Positions 33,421-41,947 of a DNA stretch of 64,000 bases are shown here, one piece after another. The notes under the pieces are model-generated. The model did not search any database, was not told the DNA's origin, and was given only the letters and a program-made list of their open reading frames with translations. Source of the DNA: Bacteroidales bacterium (lineage in GTDB: Bacteria; Bacteroidota; Bacteroidia; Bacteroidales; UBA932); NCBI GenBank assembly GCA_017557535.1, contig JAFYYM010000077.1:48750-112749 (forward strand), written 5' to 3'. A program made the translations under genes and the position numbers. Every line of letters starts with the position of its first letter. The first letter of the stretch is position 1.

Positions 33421-36018
33421 TCAGAACTGTTGTCCTATCATGAAGTGGAACTGGCTCCTGTCACTCTTGGTCGGATTGTCGAATCCGTAACCCCAATCGA
33501 CTCCCAGAAGACCGATCATCGGGAGGAATACCCTTACACCGACTCCAGCGGATCTCTTGATCTGGAAAGGATTGAAATTCTTTATATCAGACCAGCAATT
33601 ACCTCCCTCGAGGAACAGCAAAGCGAATATTGTTGACTGAGGTTGGAGGATCACGGGATAACGGGCCTCAACCGTGAATTTATCATACACATTTCCGGCA
33701 TAATAGCCATTGGTGTTGTATGGAGTGGCCTCCCAAGGGGTCAGGGAGTAGTTCTCATATCCCCTCAAAGGAATGATATCCGAGCCGTAGGTGTCATATC
33801 CTGACATTCCGTCTCCTCCGACACGGAAACCCTCGAACGGTGAATAACCCCATTTGCGGTTGTAGTAGCCAAGGTATCCGAACTGGGCCCTACCCATGAA
33901 TACAAGGTCTCCGATGATTTTAGTATAGGTCTCGGCGCTTAACTTCCACTTATGGTACTCAATCCATTTGTACCTGTCAGCTGATGACCACGTGTCATAA
34001 TTGATATCCTTGTAACTGGCGACCACGGTCGGATTGCCTGAGGCGTCGAGATTGCCTAAGTCTTTCTTCCTGAATAAGGAATAAGGAGGCGTGATCTGGA
34101 GGCTGGCGGAGAACACCGAACCCCTTCTCGGATAGATCTGCTGATCCGTTGAAGTCCTGGACAGGTTGGCCGTGTAGCTCAAGTTGTGAGACGTTCCATC
34201 ATTGAACATGAAGTAGCCGTTGATCCAGTTCTTCAAATCATACACCTGCCAGCTCAATCCATTGTAGAGCACGAAATAGTCATCAGGCCACTTCAACCTG
34301 GTACCGATACCGGCTGAGAAACCGTAGATCTGCATGACCTTGTCGTTACTGAGCCATCCGATGGCGAGATAAGAGTCGGTCTGACGAGTATAGTACGCCT
34401 GAAGATTCAAGGACGTCGGTTTCTTCTGGGTCAACCAAGGCTCCGTGAAGCTGAAAATGAGTGACGTGTAATATGTTCCGTTGGTCTGGAACCTGAGCGA
34501 GAGGTTCTGCGCGTCACCCAGAGGAACAGGACGCCAAGCATTCTTGTCGAACATCCTCCTTGTGGAGAAGTTATTGAAACTCACACCGACAGTGGCGACG
34601 AAGGTGTTCATTCCCCATCCTCCTGAGAGCTCCAGCTGGCTGGAAGGTTTCTCAGTGACATTATAGACCAAGTCCACAGTGTTGTTAAGCTGGTTAGGCA
34701 CCATCGACCATCCATCCTGGCTCGATATGGCCTCAGGATCGAACTGACCAAGCGAGGCGATCTCCCTGATGGACCTCTCGAAGTTGGTCTGGCTGAAAAG
34801 ATATCCCGGCTTGGTGTATATCTGCCTTCGGACAACCTTTTCACTCGTCAGGTCATTACCGTTTATGATAATGTTGTTCAGAGTAGCCTGTTTTCCTTCC
34901 GTCACCCTCATCTCCACATCCACAGAATCTCCATCGATGTTAAGTTCCACGGGTGTGACCTCGAAGAAAAGATAACCCTCGTCACGGTAAAGCTTGGAAA
35001 CATCATAATCTGTCTGTTTCCCGCCTCCATGAAGCCTTTTCTCCATCGTTACCATGTCGTAAGCGTCTCCCTTTTTGATCTGGAGAATCGAGTTCAGCTG
35101 ATCGGCGGAATGAACGGAATTACCGGTCCAAGTGACGTTCCTGAAATAATACTTCTTTCCTTGGTCGAACTTGAAATCGATGCCAAGGCGATCAGGCTCG
35201 ACATAGTAGATGGAATCCTTGAGAATACGGGCATCCCTGAAACCAGCCTCATTGAACTTACTGATCAGGTTCTGCTTGTCCTTGGGGTATTCCTTCTCAT
35301 TGAACTTCTTACTGCTGAAGAAGTTATACAATTTCTTCGCCTTCGTCTTCTTCATCGACCTCGCGAGCTTGAAGTCTGAGACTCCTTCATTACCCTCGAA
35401 ATTGATGTCCCGGATCCTGATCTTATCTCCTTTGTTGACGGCGAAATTGACCCTGATGGCGTTCTTGATGATTGTGTCCTTCTGTGTCTGGACATCAACA
35501 TCGCAATTCAGGAATCCCTTTTCAGCGTAATACCTTTTTATGATGCCTACGGAAGTAGTGGCCACATAATCAGAGAATTCTCCACCTCTGCGGAGATGAA
35601 GCCGATCCTCGAGGTCTTTCTGCTCAGACTTGCGCACCCCGGAATAGAGCCACCTTGAGACTCTGGGCCTTTCCTTGATGACAATCTTGAACCAGGCGGA
35701 ATCACCAGCAGCATTAATCCTGTCAATCTCAAGGGATACATCCTCGAAATACCTCTGAGCCCAAAGCCTGGTGATGACAGAGGACATCTCGTCACTGGGC
35801 ACCGTGACCTTCATGCCTTTCTGAAGACCAGTCAGTGATATTATCTGCTGATCTCCGAAATGGGTGTTGCCTTCTACCGAGACTCCACCGATTATATAAC
35901 TTTGGGGATGATCATAATCAACCTCCACAGGCACTGAGCCACCTTCCGGCTCTTGCGCGAAGACACCCGCACATAAGAACGAGAAGATAAGAACAGAAAA
36001 GAGACGATATGGTTTCAT
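33421..36018 (-). CDS. bamA: Outer-membrane protein assembly factor BamA
   Basis: 865 residues from ATG 36016-36018 (MKPYRLFSVLIFSFLCAGVFAQ); an ATG five codons earlier is also possible. After the signal peptide come about five POTRA repeats (from IIGGVSVEGNTHFGDQQI to roughly residue 430) and an Omp85 barrel with the strand VGGDGMSGYDTYGSDIIPLRGYE, the family's loop region, ending FHFMIGQQF. It is the essential insertase for outer-membrane barrels. It follows uppS and precedes ompH; bamD is at 43951-44850. Confidence 0.96.
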   Translation of the reverse strand: MKPYRLFSVLIFSFLCAGVFAQEPEGGSVPVEVDYDHPQSYIIGGVSVEGNTHFGDQQIISLTGLQKGMKVTVPSDEMSSVITRLWAQRYFEDVSLEIDRINAAGDSAWFKIVIKERPRVSRWLYSGVRKSEQKDLEDRLHLRRGGEFSDYVATTSVGIIKRYYAEKGFLNCDVDVQTQKDTIIKNAIRVNFAVNKGDKIRIRDINFEGNEGVSDFKLARSMKKTKAKKLYNFFSSKKFNEKEYPKDKQNLISKFNEAGFRDARILKDSIYYVEPDRLGIDFKFDQGKKYYFRNVTWTGNSVHSADQLNSILQIKKGDAYDMVTMEKRLHGGGKQTDYDVSKLYRDEGYLFFEVTPVELNIDGDSVDVEMRVTEGKQATLNNIIINGNDLTSEKVVRRQIYTKPGYLFSQTNFERSIREIASLGQFDPEAISSQDGWSMVPNQLNNTVDLVYNVTEKPSSQLELSGGWGMNTFVATVGVSFNNFSTRRMFDKNAWRPVPLGDAQNLSLRFQTNGTYYTSLIFSFTEPWLTQKKPTSLNLQAYYTRQTDSYLAIGWLSNDKVMQIYGFSAGIGTRLKWPDDYFVLYNGLSWQVYDLKNWINGYFMFNDGTSHNLSYTANLSRTSTDQQIYPRRGSVFSASLQITPPYSLFRKKDLGNLDASGNPTVVASYKDINYDTWSSADRYKWIEYHKWKLSAETYTKIIGDLVFMGRAQFGYLGYYNRKWGYSPFEGFRVGGDGMSGYDTYGSDIIPLRGYENYSLTPWEATPYNTNGYYAGNVYDKFTVEARYPVILQPQSTIFALLFLEGGNCWSDIKNFNPFQIKRSAGVGVRVFLPMIGLLGVDWGYGFDNPTKSDRSQFHFMIGQQF

Positions 36019-36060
36019 CAAAACTGGATTCATATAAACAAGTTCGCGAATATACGGCGA

Positions 36061-36801
36061 TTATTTGACTTTTCCATATCTACGGTCTCTCTTTGAGTAC
36101 TCTTCCAACGCTGAACGGAAATCATCTTTCCGGAAATCAGGCCAGAGGGTGTCAACAAATAGCAACTCGGAATATGCGGCCTGCCAAAGCAGATAGTTGC
36201 TTATCCGGCTCTCACCGGAAGTGCGTATGATAAGGTCCGGATCAGGAATGCCAGCCGTAACCAACCTGGAGGCGAATTCCGAGGAATCGACCTTTTCAAG
36301 GCCCGCGGGATCAGAAATATAATCGGATGCCAGTTTCTTCGCGGCCTGAAGGATATCCCACTTGCCGCTGTAACTGAGGAAGATGATCAAATCAAGAACC
36401 GGATCCTCGCCCGAAGCCGGAATGGTGTATGCTTCCGCATCGTGGATCGCACTCACCAAAGATGGTTCCAGTCGGCTTAAATCACCAAGGACCCTGAAAC
36501 GTACATGCTGCTTTCTCAAAGAGTCCATCTCGTCAGCTATCGCCTTGAACATCAAGCCCATGAGGGTATTGACCTCGTCTGTGGGACGTCCCCAATTCTC
36601 CTCAGAGAAAGCGAATAGGGACAGGTATCGGACACCGTTCTCCACGGCAGCCTCGACACTGGCGCGGACGCTCTCCACACCATTTGAGTGACCGAACACC
36701 CTTTCCTTGCCCCTGAGCTTGGCCCATCTGCCATTCCCATCCATTATAATGGAGACATGGGTAGGGACCTTCAATTGTTTGTTTTCTTTAAATTCCTCCA
36801 T
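36061..36801 (-). CDS. uppS: Undecaprenyl diphosphate synthase (isoprenyl transferase)
   Basis: 246 residues. The cis-prenyltransferase motif HVSIIMDGNGRWAKLRG (about 15-31; catalytic Asp21) is complete, as are SLFAFSEENWGRP and DLIIRTSGESRISNYLLWQAAYSEL. It builds the C55 lipid carrier for peptidoglycan and surface glycans from isopentenyl diphosphate. Its first 14 bases overlap the end of nadK, suggesting coupling. The order nadK-uppS-bamA-ompH groups envelope functions. Confidence 0.97.
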   Translation of the reverse strand: MEEFKENKQLKVPTHVSIIMDGNGRWAKLRGKERVFGHSNGVESVRASVEAAVENGVRYLSLFAFSEENWGRPTDEVNTLMGLMFKAIADEMDSLRKQHVRFRVLGDLSRLEPSLVSAIHDAEAYTIPASGEDPVLDLIIFLSYSGKWDILQAAKKLASDYISDPAGLEKVDSSEFASRLVTAGIPDPDLIIRTSGESRISNYLLWQAAYSELLFVDTLWPDFRKDDFRSALEEYSKRDRRYGKVK

Positions 36802-37615
36802 TTCTGATGTCTTCTCCCCAGAACAACTTCGTCGTCAGGGCCTTTATGAAACTTGATTTCTCAAGCCTCACCCTTTTCAGCGAAAACTGTGCCACCTTTA
36901 CCTCCAGTCTCGCATCCGAAGAGAGACGGACGTTCCTGTTATCCATTGACATCGCGACAATCTTGTCCCTTGATCTCATAGAAATGGACACCACGGTGGA
37001 ATCCGGAACAACGAGCGGGCGGACATTCAAGTTATGTGGAGCGATCGGAGCTATTATTATCACCTTTGATTCCGGAACACAGATAGGGCCACCGACACTG
37101 AGGGAATATGCCGTCGACCCGGAACTGGTCGACACGAGCAAGCCGTCGGCCCAATAAGTAGGCAATGGGTTACCGTCCAAGCGGACATCGACTCCAAGAA
37201 TAGACGCTCCACCGCGCAGGACGGATATCTCGTTTAAAGTATACGGCCAAAAAGAGGAATCCGCATCCACCATGTCGCCTTCAACCTTGGTTTGGAGCAA
37301 CGCCCTGTCCTCAAGAGAGTAAGAACCGGTCATAAGAGCCTCGCACGCCTCTTCTGGGCTGTATTCGGACAAGAAGCCCAAACGCCCCATATTGACCCCC
37401 AGCACAGGGATGCCTGATGAGCCCACGCGCTTCGAGGCGGAAAGGAAAGTACCATCACCTCCCACGCTCAGAACCATGTCTGTTCCAAGGACTATATCCT
37501 GAGCGGAACGGACACGGTACAGTTCGAAAGCGCCTGAAGCCAAACGCTCCGACATGGCCTTGAATCTAGGGCTGGCCAATGCGGAGTCATCCCTGGAGTA
37601 AACCGCTATCTTCAT
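36788..37615 (-). CDS. nadK: NAD kinase
   Basis: 276 residues from ATG 37613-37615 (MKIAVYSRDDSALASPRF); another ATG lies one codon upstream. The ATP-NAD kinase signature GGDGTFLSA (52-60) and the later GLLVSTSSGSTAYSLSVGGPI and NVRPLVVPDS are present. It phosphorylates NAD to NADP and so supplies cofactor to GdhA and thioredoxin reductase. It is the first gene of the envelope operon and is divergent from pdxJ across an 80-bp gap. Confidence 0.96.
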   Translation of the reverse strand: MKIAVYSRDDSALASPRFKAMSERLASGAFELYRVRSAQDIVLGTDMVLSVGGDGTFLSASKRVGSSGIPVLGVNMGRLGFLSEYSPEEACEALMTGSYSLEDRALLQTKVEGDMVDADSSFWPYTLNEISVLRGGASILGVDVRLDGNPLPTYWADGLLVSTSSGSTAYSLSVGGPICVPESKVIIIAPIAPHNLNVRPLVVPDSTVVSISMRSRDKIVAMSMDNRNVRLSSDARLEVKVAQFSLKRVRLEKSSFIKALTTKLFWGEDIRNGGI

Positions 37616-37695
37616 CATTAACCTTATAAGTAGTTCAAAATTCAAAATTAACACATTTCTGATAAAATCTGAACATAAATCATTACTTTCGCGGT

Positions 37696-38415
37696 ATGAC
37701 GAACTTAAGTGTCAATATCAACAAGATAGCCACCATCCGCAATGCGCGGGGTGGCAACATGCCTGATGTCGAGAAGGCTGCGAGGGATTGCGAAGCCTTT
37801 GGAGCAGAGGGTATTACCGTACACCCAAGACCAGACGAGAGACACATCAGATATTCAGATGTAAGGGCAATACGCCCCGGAGTCAAGACCGAGTTCAACA
37901 TTGAGGGCAATCCGATCCCGAGCTTCGTGGATCTCGTGCTGGAGGTCGTTCCCGACCAGGTGACCCTGGTACCTGACGCCCACGATGCGATCACGTCCAA
38001 TCAAGGATGGGACACTATCGCCAACAGGGAGTTTCTGACACGAATCTGCAAGGTTTTCAAAGATAAAGGAATACGTGTCTCCATATTCATTGATCCGGAT
38101 CCCGCGATGGCCGTGGGGGCAAAAGAGTGCGGATGTGACCGTGTGGAGCTGTACACAGCCTCCTATGCCGAGCGGTTTCCCGTCAACCCGGAAGAAGCGG
38201 TCAAGCCATACCTGGAGACAGCCATCAAGGTTAGGGAGTTGGGACTCGGGCTGAACGCCGGACACGACCTGAACCTTGATAACCTCGGATATTTCATCAA
38301 GACCATTCCCTGGACAGACGAAGTCTCTATAGGCCATGCGATCATCTGCGACGCTCTTTACATGGGGCTGGAGAGAACAATCAAGGCTTATCTTGCGGAG
38401 ATTAAGAAATTTTAA
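37696..38415 (+). CDS. pdxJ: Pyridoxine 5'-phosphate synthase
   Basis: 239 residues. TIM-barrel protein with the family motifs LSVNINKIATIRNARGG (4-20), EGITVHPRPDERHI (about 35-48) and GLGLNAGHDLNLDNL (near 193). It condenses 1-deoxyxylulose 5-phosphate with 3-amino-2-oxopropyl phosphate to form pyridoxine phosphate. It is transcribed divergently from nadK. A weak -7-like TACTTTCG lies just before it. Length is standard. Confidence 0.97.
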   Translation: MTNLSVNINKIATIRNARGGNMPDVEKAARDCEAFGAEGITVHPRPDERHIRYSDVRAIRPGVKTEFNIEGNPIPSFVDLVLEVVPDQVTLVPDAHDAITSNQGWDTIANREFLTRICKVFKDKGIRVSIFIDPDPAMAVGAKECGCDRVELYTASYAERFPVNPEEAVKPYLETAIKVRELGLGLNAGHDLNLDNLGYFIKTIPWTDEVSIGHAIICDALYMGLERTIKAYLAEIKKF

Positions 38416-38424
38416 CTAAATTTG
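38393..38424 (+). promoter_or_regulatory. Internal promoter before the second OmpH gene
   Basis: TTG (38393-38395, inside the pdxJ end), 21-base spacer, TAAATTTG (38417-38424). Transcription would start near 38431 with a 25-base leader. Confidence 0.55.
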
Positions 38425-38455
38425 TAGTCTGGAATATTATTAAATACAAAATAAG

Positions 38456-39097
38456 ATGAAACAAACACCACTGATCCTAAGCATCATAGCCCTCGTGGCT
38501 GTTGCTGCTCTCGGCATTATCCAGCTGACCTCTGACGGCAGCGGAAAGAAGAAAGCCTCGACAGATGAGGCTGTAGAAACCACCGCCAAGGAAGGCGCCA
38601 TCGTTTGGTATGACCTCGACAGGGTCATAAACGAATACGATATGGCGAATGACCTTCGTTCCGTCGTGGAGACCAAGATGCAGAGCATCCAGGAGGAAAT
38701 CAACCGCAGGGGCAACAAGCTCCAGAGCGACGCCAACAAGTTCCAGTCTGACCTCAACAAGGGCCTCCTTGTCCGTTCGGTCGCCGAGCAGAGGAGCCAG
38801 AAGCTCCAGGAGCAGCAGAACAGCTTCAACAACTACGCAGCCCAGAAGGAGCAGGAAATGGCTGAGGAGCAGCAGGTTATGATGAATCAGATCGCTGACG
38901 CGATCAAGACTTTCATTGACAAGTTCAACGAGGAGCATAAATATGCCATGATCATCTCCACCCAGGGAAGTGTCCTTCCCACCCCGGTGGCTTGTGGTGA
39001 TCCTGACCTCGATATCACCGACGCCCTTCTCGAAGGACTGAACAGCGAGTACGTCAAGAACAAGGGCAAGGGAGAAGAAACCACCAAGTCCGAATAA
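38456..39097 (+). CDS. OmpH-family protein, membrane-anchored
   Basis: 213 residues. An N-terminal hydrophobic segment (LILSIIALVAVAALGIIQL, 6-24) has no clear cleavage site, so the protein may stay anchored in the inner membrane. Then comes VWYDLDRVINEYDMANDLRS, a long Gln/Glu-rich coiled coil (about 70-145), and HKYAMIISTQGSVL near 163, the pattern of the OmpH/Skp family. It is therefore a second periplasmic chaperone-like protein, distinct from the one next to bamA. It ends one base before the glycosyltransferase start. Confidence 0.85.
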   Translation: MKQTPLILSIIALVAVAALGIIQLTSDGSGKKKASTDEAVETTAKEGAIVWYDLDRVINEYDMANDLRSVVETKMQSIQEEINRRGNKLQSDANKFQSDLNKGLLVRSVAEQRSQKLQEQQNSFNNYAAQKEQEMAEEQQVMMNQIADAIKTFIDKFNEEHKYAMIISTQGSVLPTPVACGDPDLDITDALLEGLNSEYVKNKGKGEETTKSE

Positions 39098-39098
39098 T

Positions 39099-40232
39099 TT
39101 GAGGATCGCGCTTCTATCGTGCTTCTACCCTTTCAGGGGAGGGATTTCCCAGTTCAACGCGAGCCTGTACTTGGAGCTGGGGAAGGAACACACGGTCAAA
39201 GCGTTCAATTTCAAGAGGCAATACCCTGATTTCCTCTTTCCTGGAAAGACACAATACGTCACAAAGGATGATGATGCCGTACCCATCGAGAGCGAGTCTC
39301 TGTTGGATACGGCTAATCCTTTCTCTTACGTCAAGACATACAAGGCAATCCGTGACTGGAACCCGGACATGGTCATCATCAGTTACTGGATGTCTTGGTT
39401 CGCGCCTTCGCTGGGGTGGATAGCCAGAAGGCTCAAGAAGCGTTGCAAGGTCATATCGATCCTTCACAACGTTATTCCTCACGAGCCACGGTTTTTCGAC
39501 TCTCCGCTGACCAAGTATTTCCTCTCTGGTTGCTCCGGGAATATCACATTATGCCAAGAGGTATCGGACGATCTGACGGCAATCTCCCCTAAAGCGCTGA
39601 AAACCACATTGTTCCATCCAGTGTACGCCCATTTCGGAGAGAGGGTGCCTAGGAAGCAGGCGGAGGAAATGCTCGGTTTGGAGCCAGGAAAGAATAATCT
39701 GCTGTTTTTCGGTCTCATCCGGGAATACAAGGGGCTTGACATCCTTTTGGAGGCGTTCGGAGAGTTGGACGATTCCTATACTTTGATAGTCGCCGGAGAA
39801 CCTTACGGCTCTTTTGTCAAGTACGAGGAGATCATCAACGCATCCCCGGCCAAGGACCGGATCAAGCTTTTCACAAACTACATCAAAGACTCTGAGGTCA
39901 AGTATTACTTTTCCGCCGCTGACCTCGCCGTATTGCCTTACAGATCCGCCACGCAAAGCGGCATCAGCGCCATCTCCTGGCATTTCGAGGTGCCCATGGT
40001 GGTCACGGATGTCGGCGGCTTGAGGCAATCCATCGGAGATAGCGGTACCGGTTTGGTTGCAGACAGGCCTGAGCCCAAGCTCATCGCGGAGGAGATCCGG
40101 CGTTTCTTCGCCGATGAAAACCTCCGTGTCCTATGCGTTAATTCCATCAAGGCTGAGAAAGAACGGTTGTCTTGGAAGGCTTTCGCCAAGAGGCTGATCG
40201 ATTTCACCGATAACCTATACAAGCACCAATGA
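39099..40232 (+). CDS. GT4-type glycosyltransferase
   Basis: 377 residues from a TTG start at 39099. No ATG fits: the Rossmann strand RIALLSCFYPFRGGISQF must be at the N-terminus, and the upstream gene stops at 39097. The C-terminal half has the GT-B donor site: LLFFGLIREYKGLDILLEAF (about 205-224), DRIKLFTNYI and the acidic motif region LPYRSATQSGISAISWHFEVPMVVTDVGG, where the usual E-x7-E is modified. It probably adds a sugar to a surface glycan or lipid carrier. It overlaps the next gene by 4 bp. Confidence 0.87.
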   Translation: MRIALLSCFYPFRGGISQFNASLYLELGKEHTVKAFNFKRQYPDFLFPGKTQYVTKDDDAVPIESESLLDTANPFSYVKTYKAIRDWNPDMVIISYWMSWFAPSLGWIARRLKKRCKVISILHNVIPHEPRFFDSPLTKYFLSGCSGNITLCQEVSDDLTAISPKALKTTLFHPVYAHFGERVPRKQAEEMLGLEPGKNNLLFFGLIREYKGLDILLEAFGELDDSYTLIVAGEPYGSFVKYEEIINASPAKDRIKLFTNYIKDSEVKYYFSAADLAVLPYRSATQSGISAISWHFEVPMVVTDVGGLRQSIGDSGTGLVADRPEPKLIAEEIRRFFADENLRVLCVNSIKAEKERLSWKAFAKRLIDFTDNLYKHQ

Positions 40233-41947
40233 ACATGAAGCATATATTCCCCATAGCGGTAGCCTTTATGCTGGCGGCGTTTTCCCCTTCGTGGATATCA
40301 GCGCAAGAATATGTGGCACCCAAGGTGACCATATCCAAGGAGAAAGTCCGCTCCGGAGGCAAGGTGTTTTACTCCCATGTCGTTCAGGAGCGCCAGACCA
40401 TCTATTCCATCAGCAAGGCCTATGGAGTCACTATGGAAGAGATTTACGAAGCCAATCCAGCCTTGAAACTTGAGACTGAGGGCCTGAAAAAGGACCAGAT
40501 TCTCTTGATCCCATACAAAGCAGATATTCAAGAGACCGCGGAACCCGAGGTTAAGACAGTGGTTAAACCCGAGCCAGAGACCACCGTCCAGGAGAAACCC
40601 CAAGAGCCCGCCCAGGAGGTGAACGGGGAATACTTCATTCATAGAGTCAAGTGGTATGAGGACTTGGATGCCATCGCCAAGAAATACAAGGTGTCCAAGG
40701 AATCTATCAAGAACATCAACAGGATGACGTCCGACAAGGTCAAGCGCAGACAAGATCTCAAGATCCCCCGCGACCCGGCTATGTGGGAAGGCAGGACTGT
40801 GACCGAAGAACCCACCTATAACGAGCCAGAAGTGATTAGCCCTGAGGTGGATACGGACACCACGGATGTCGATGGAAAGGAGGGGAAGGATAACATCTTC
40901 GACGACCTCTTCGTCAGGGAAGGTCACCATGACGTCAGCATCACGATGCTTTTACCTTTCTCCGCCACCAAGTCCGGAGACAGGACCTCTTTCATGGACT
41001 TCTATTGCGGAGCACTGATGGCCTCGCGAGTTCTTGGAACCGATGGCGTCAATCTCGACATCCACACCTTCGATGTCGGAGGAGGGAACATGCCTGTGAC
41101 CCAGCAGAGGTTGGCCTCAAGCGATTTCGCTATTGGTCCAGTGTCCAAATCAGACTTAAGGAAGGCTGCTGGAATCAATGATGGCGCCACTTGGATCGTA
41201 TCTCCGCTTGACATGCAGGCTGAGGCACTGACCGACTCCCTTGACAGGATAATCCAGGCTCCCACACCGACGCGCATTCAGGTTAAGGACATGGTGGATT
41301 GGATAAAGTCTGACATGAGACATGGGGACAGGGTGATTGTCGTGACTCCGGCAACACCAGAGTCCGAATACCTCGACATGGTTCAGAGCGAGATGGCCGA
41401 GACTGGATTGCCTCATATCACAACCACGTTGGGGTCCATGCGCTCCCAGATGGTCTCCGGGGGCGTCAACAGGATTGTGCTGGCTTGTGAGTATACGGAG
41501 AGAAGCACCGTCTTCCTGATCGAGGCTTTGAGGAACCTCTACATGTATTCCGGCAAAAGCAACGAGATTGTGCTATACAGCACTTCAAAGATAAGGACAT
41601 ATGACCAGATCGAGGTAGAGCAACTCCACAAGGTCAATCTTCACACCAGCGTCACCTACGCCGTGGATTACGACTCAAAGGAGGTCAAAGACTTCCTACT
41701 CCAATACAGGGCGCTATACAATACGGAGCCAAGCCGATCCGCTTATTCTGGATATGACCTCATGAAGTACTTCGTCACGCTGTCCCACAAATATGGGAAA
41801 CGGTGGCCAAGAGCTCTTGATAAGGTTGATTATAAAGGACTTCAATCGGACTTCAAATTAGTCAAGACCGACTCTGGCAGTTACGTCAACAACGCTGTCA
41901 GAAGGGTTGTCTATAATCCCGACTATTCAGTCAGCATAGTCAGATAA
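40229..41947 (+). CDS. LysM protein with periplasmic-binding-protein-like domain
   Basis: About 572 residues with a signal peptide (1-25). Two LysM modules follow: YSHVVQERQTIYSISKAYGVT (about 48-68) and FIHRVKWYEDLDAIAKKYKVS (about 135-155). After an acidic linker there is a type I periplasmic-binding fold (VSITMLLPFSATKSGDRTSF onward, about 230-570) like LppC or amino-acid-binding proteins. LysM binds peptidoglycan, so the protein likely sits on the wall and may regulate wall synthesis, as LpoA-type proteins do, but this is inference. Its start overlaps the glycosyltransferase stop by 4 bp, and its end overlaps recN by 21 bp tail to tail. Confidence 0.8.
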   Translation: MNMKHIFPIAVAFMLAAFSPSWISAQEYVAPKVTISKEKVRSGGKVFYSHVVQERQTIYSISKAYGVTMEEIYEANPALKLETEGLKKDQILLIPYKADIQETAEPEVKTVVKPEPETTVQEKPQEPAQEVNGEYFIHRVKWYEDLDAIAKKYKVSKESIKNINRMTSDKVKRRQDLKIPRDPAMWEGRTVTEEPTYNEPEVISPEVDTDTTDVDGKEGKDNIFDDLFVREGHHDVSITMLLPFSATKSGDRTSFMDFYCGALMASRVLGTDGVNLDIHTFDVGGGNMPVTQQRLASSDFAIGPVSKSDLRKAAGINDGATWIVSPLDMQAEALTDSLDRIIQAPTPTRIQVKDMVDWIKSDMRHGDRVIVVTPATPESEYLDMVQSEMAETGLPHITTTLGSMRSQMVSGGVNRIVLACEYTERSTVFLIEALRNLYMYSGKSNEIVLYSTSKIRTYDQIEVEQLHKVNLHTSVTYAVDYDSKEVKDFLLQYRALYNTEPSRSAYSGYDLMKYFVTLSHKYGKRWPRALDKVDYKGLQSDFKLVKTDSGSYVNNAVRRVVYNPDYSVSIVR

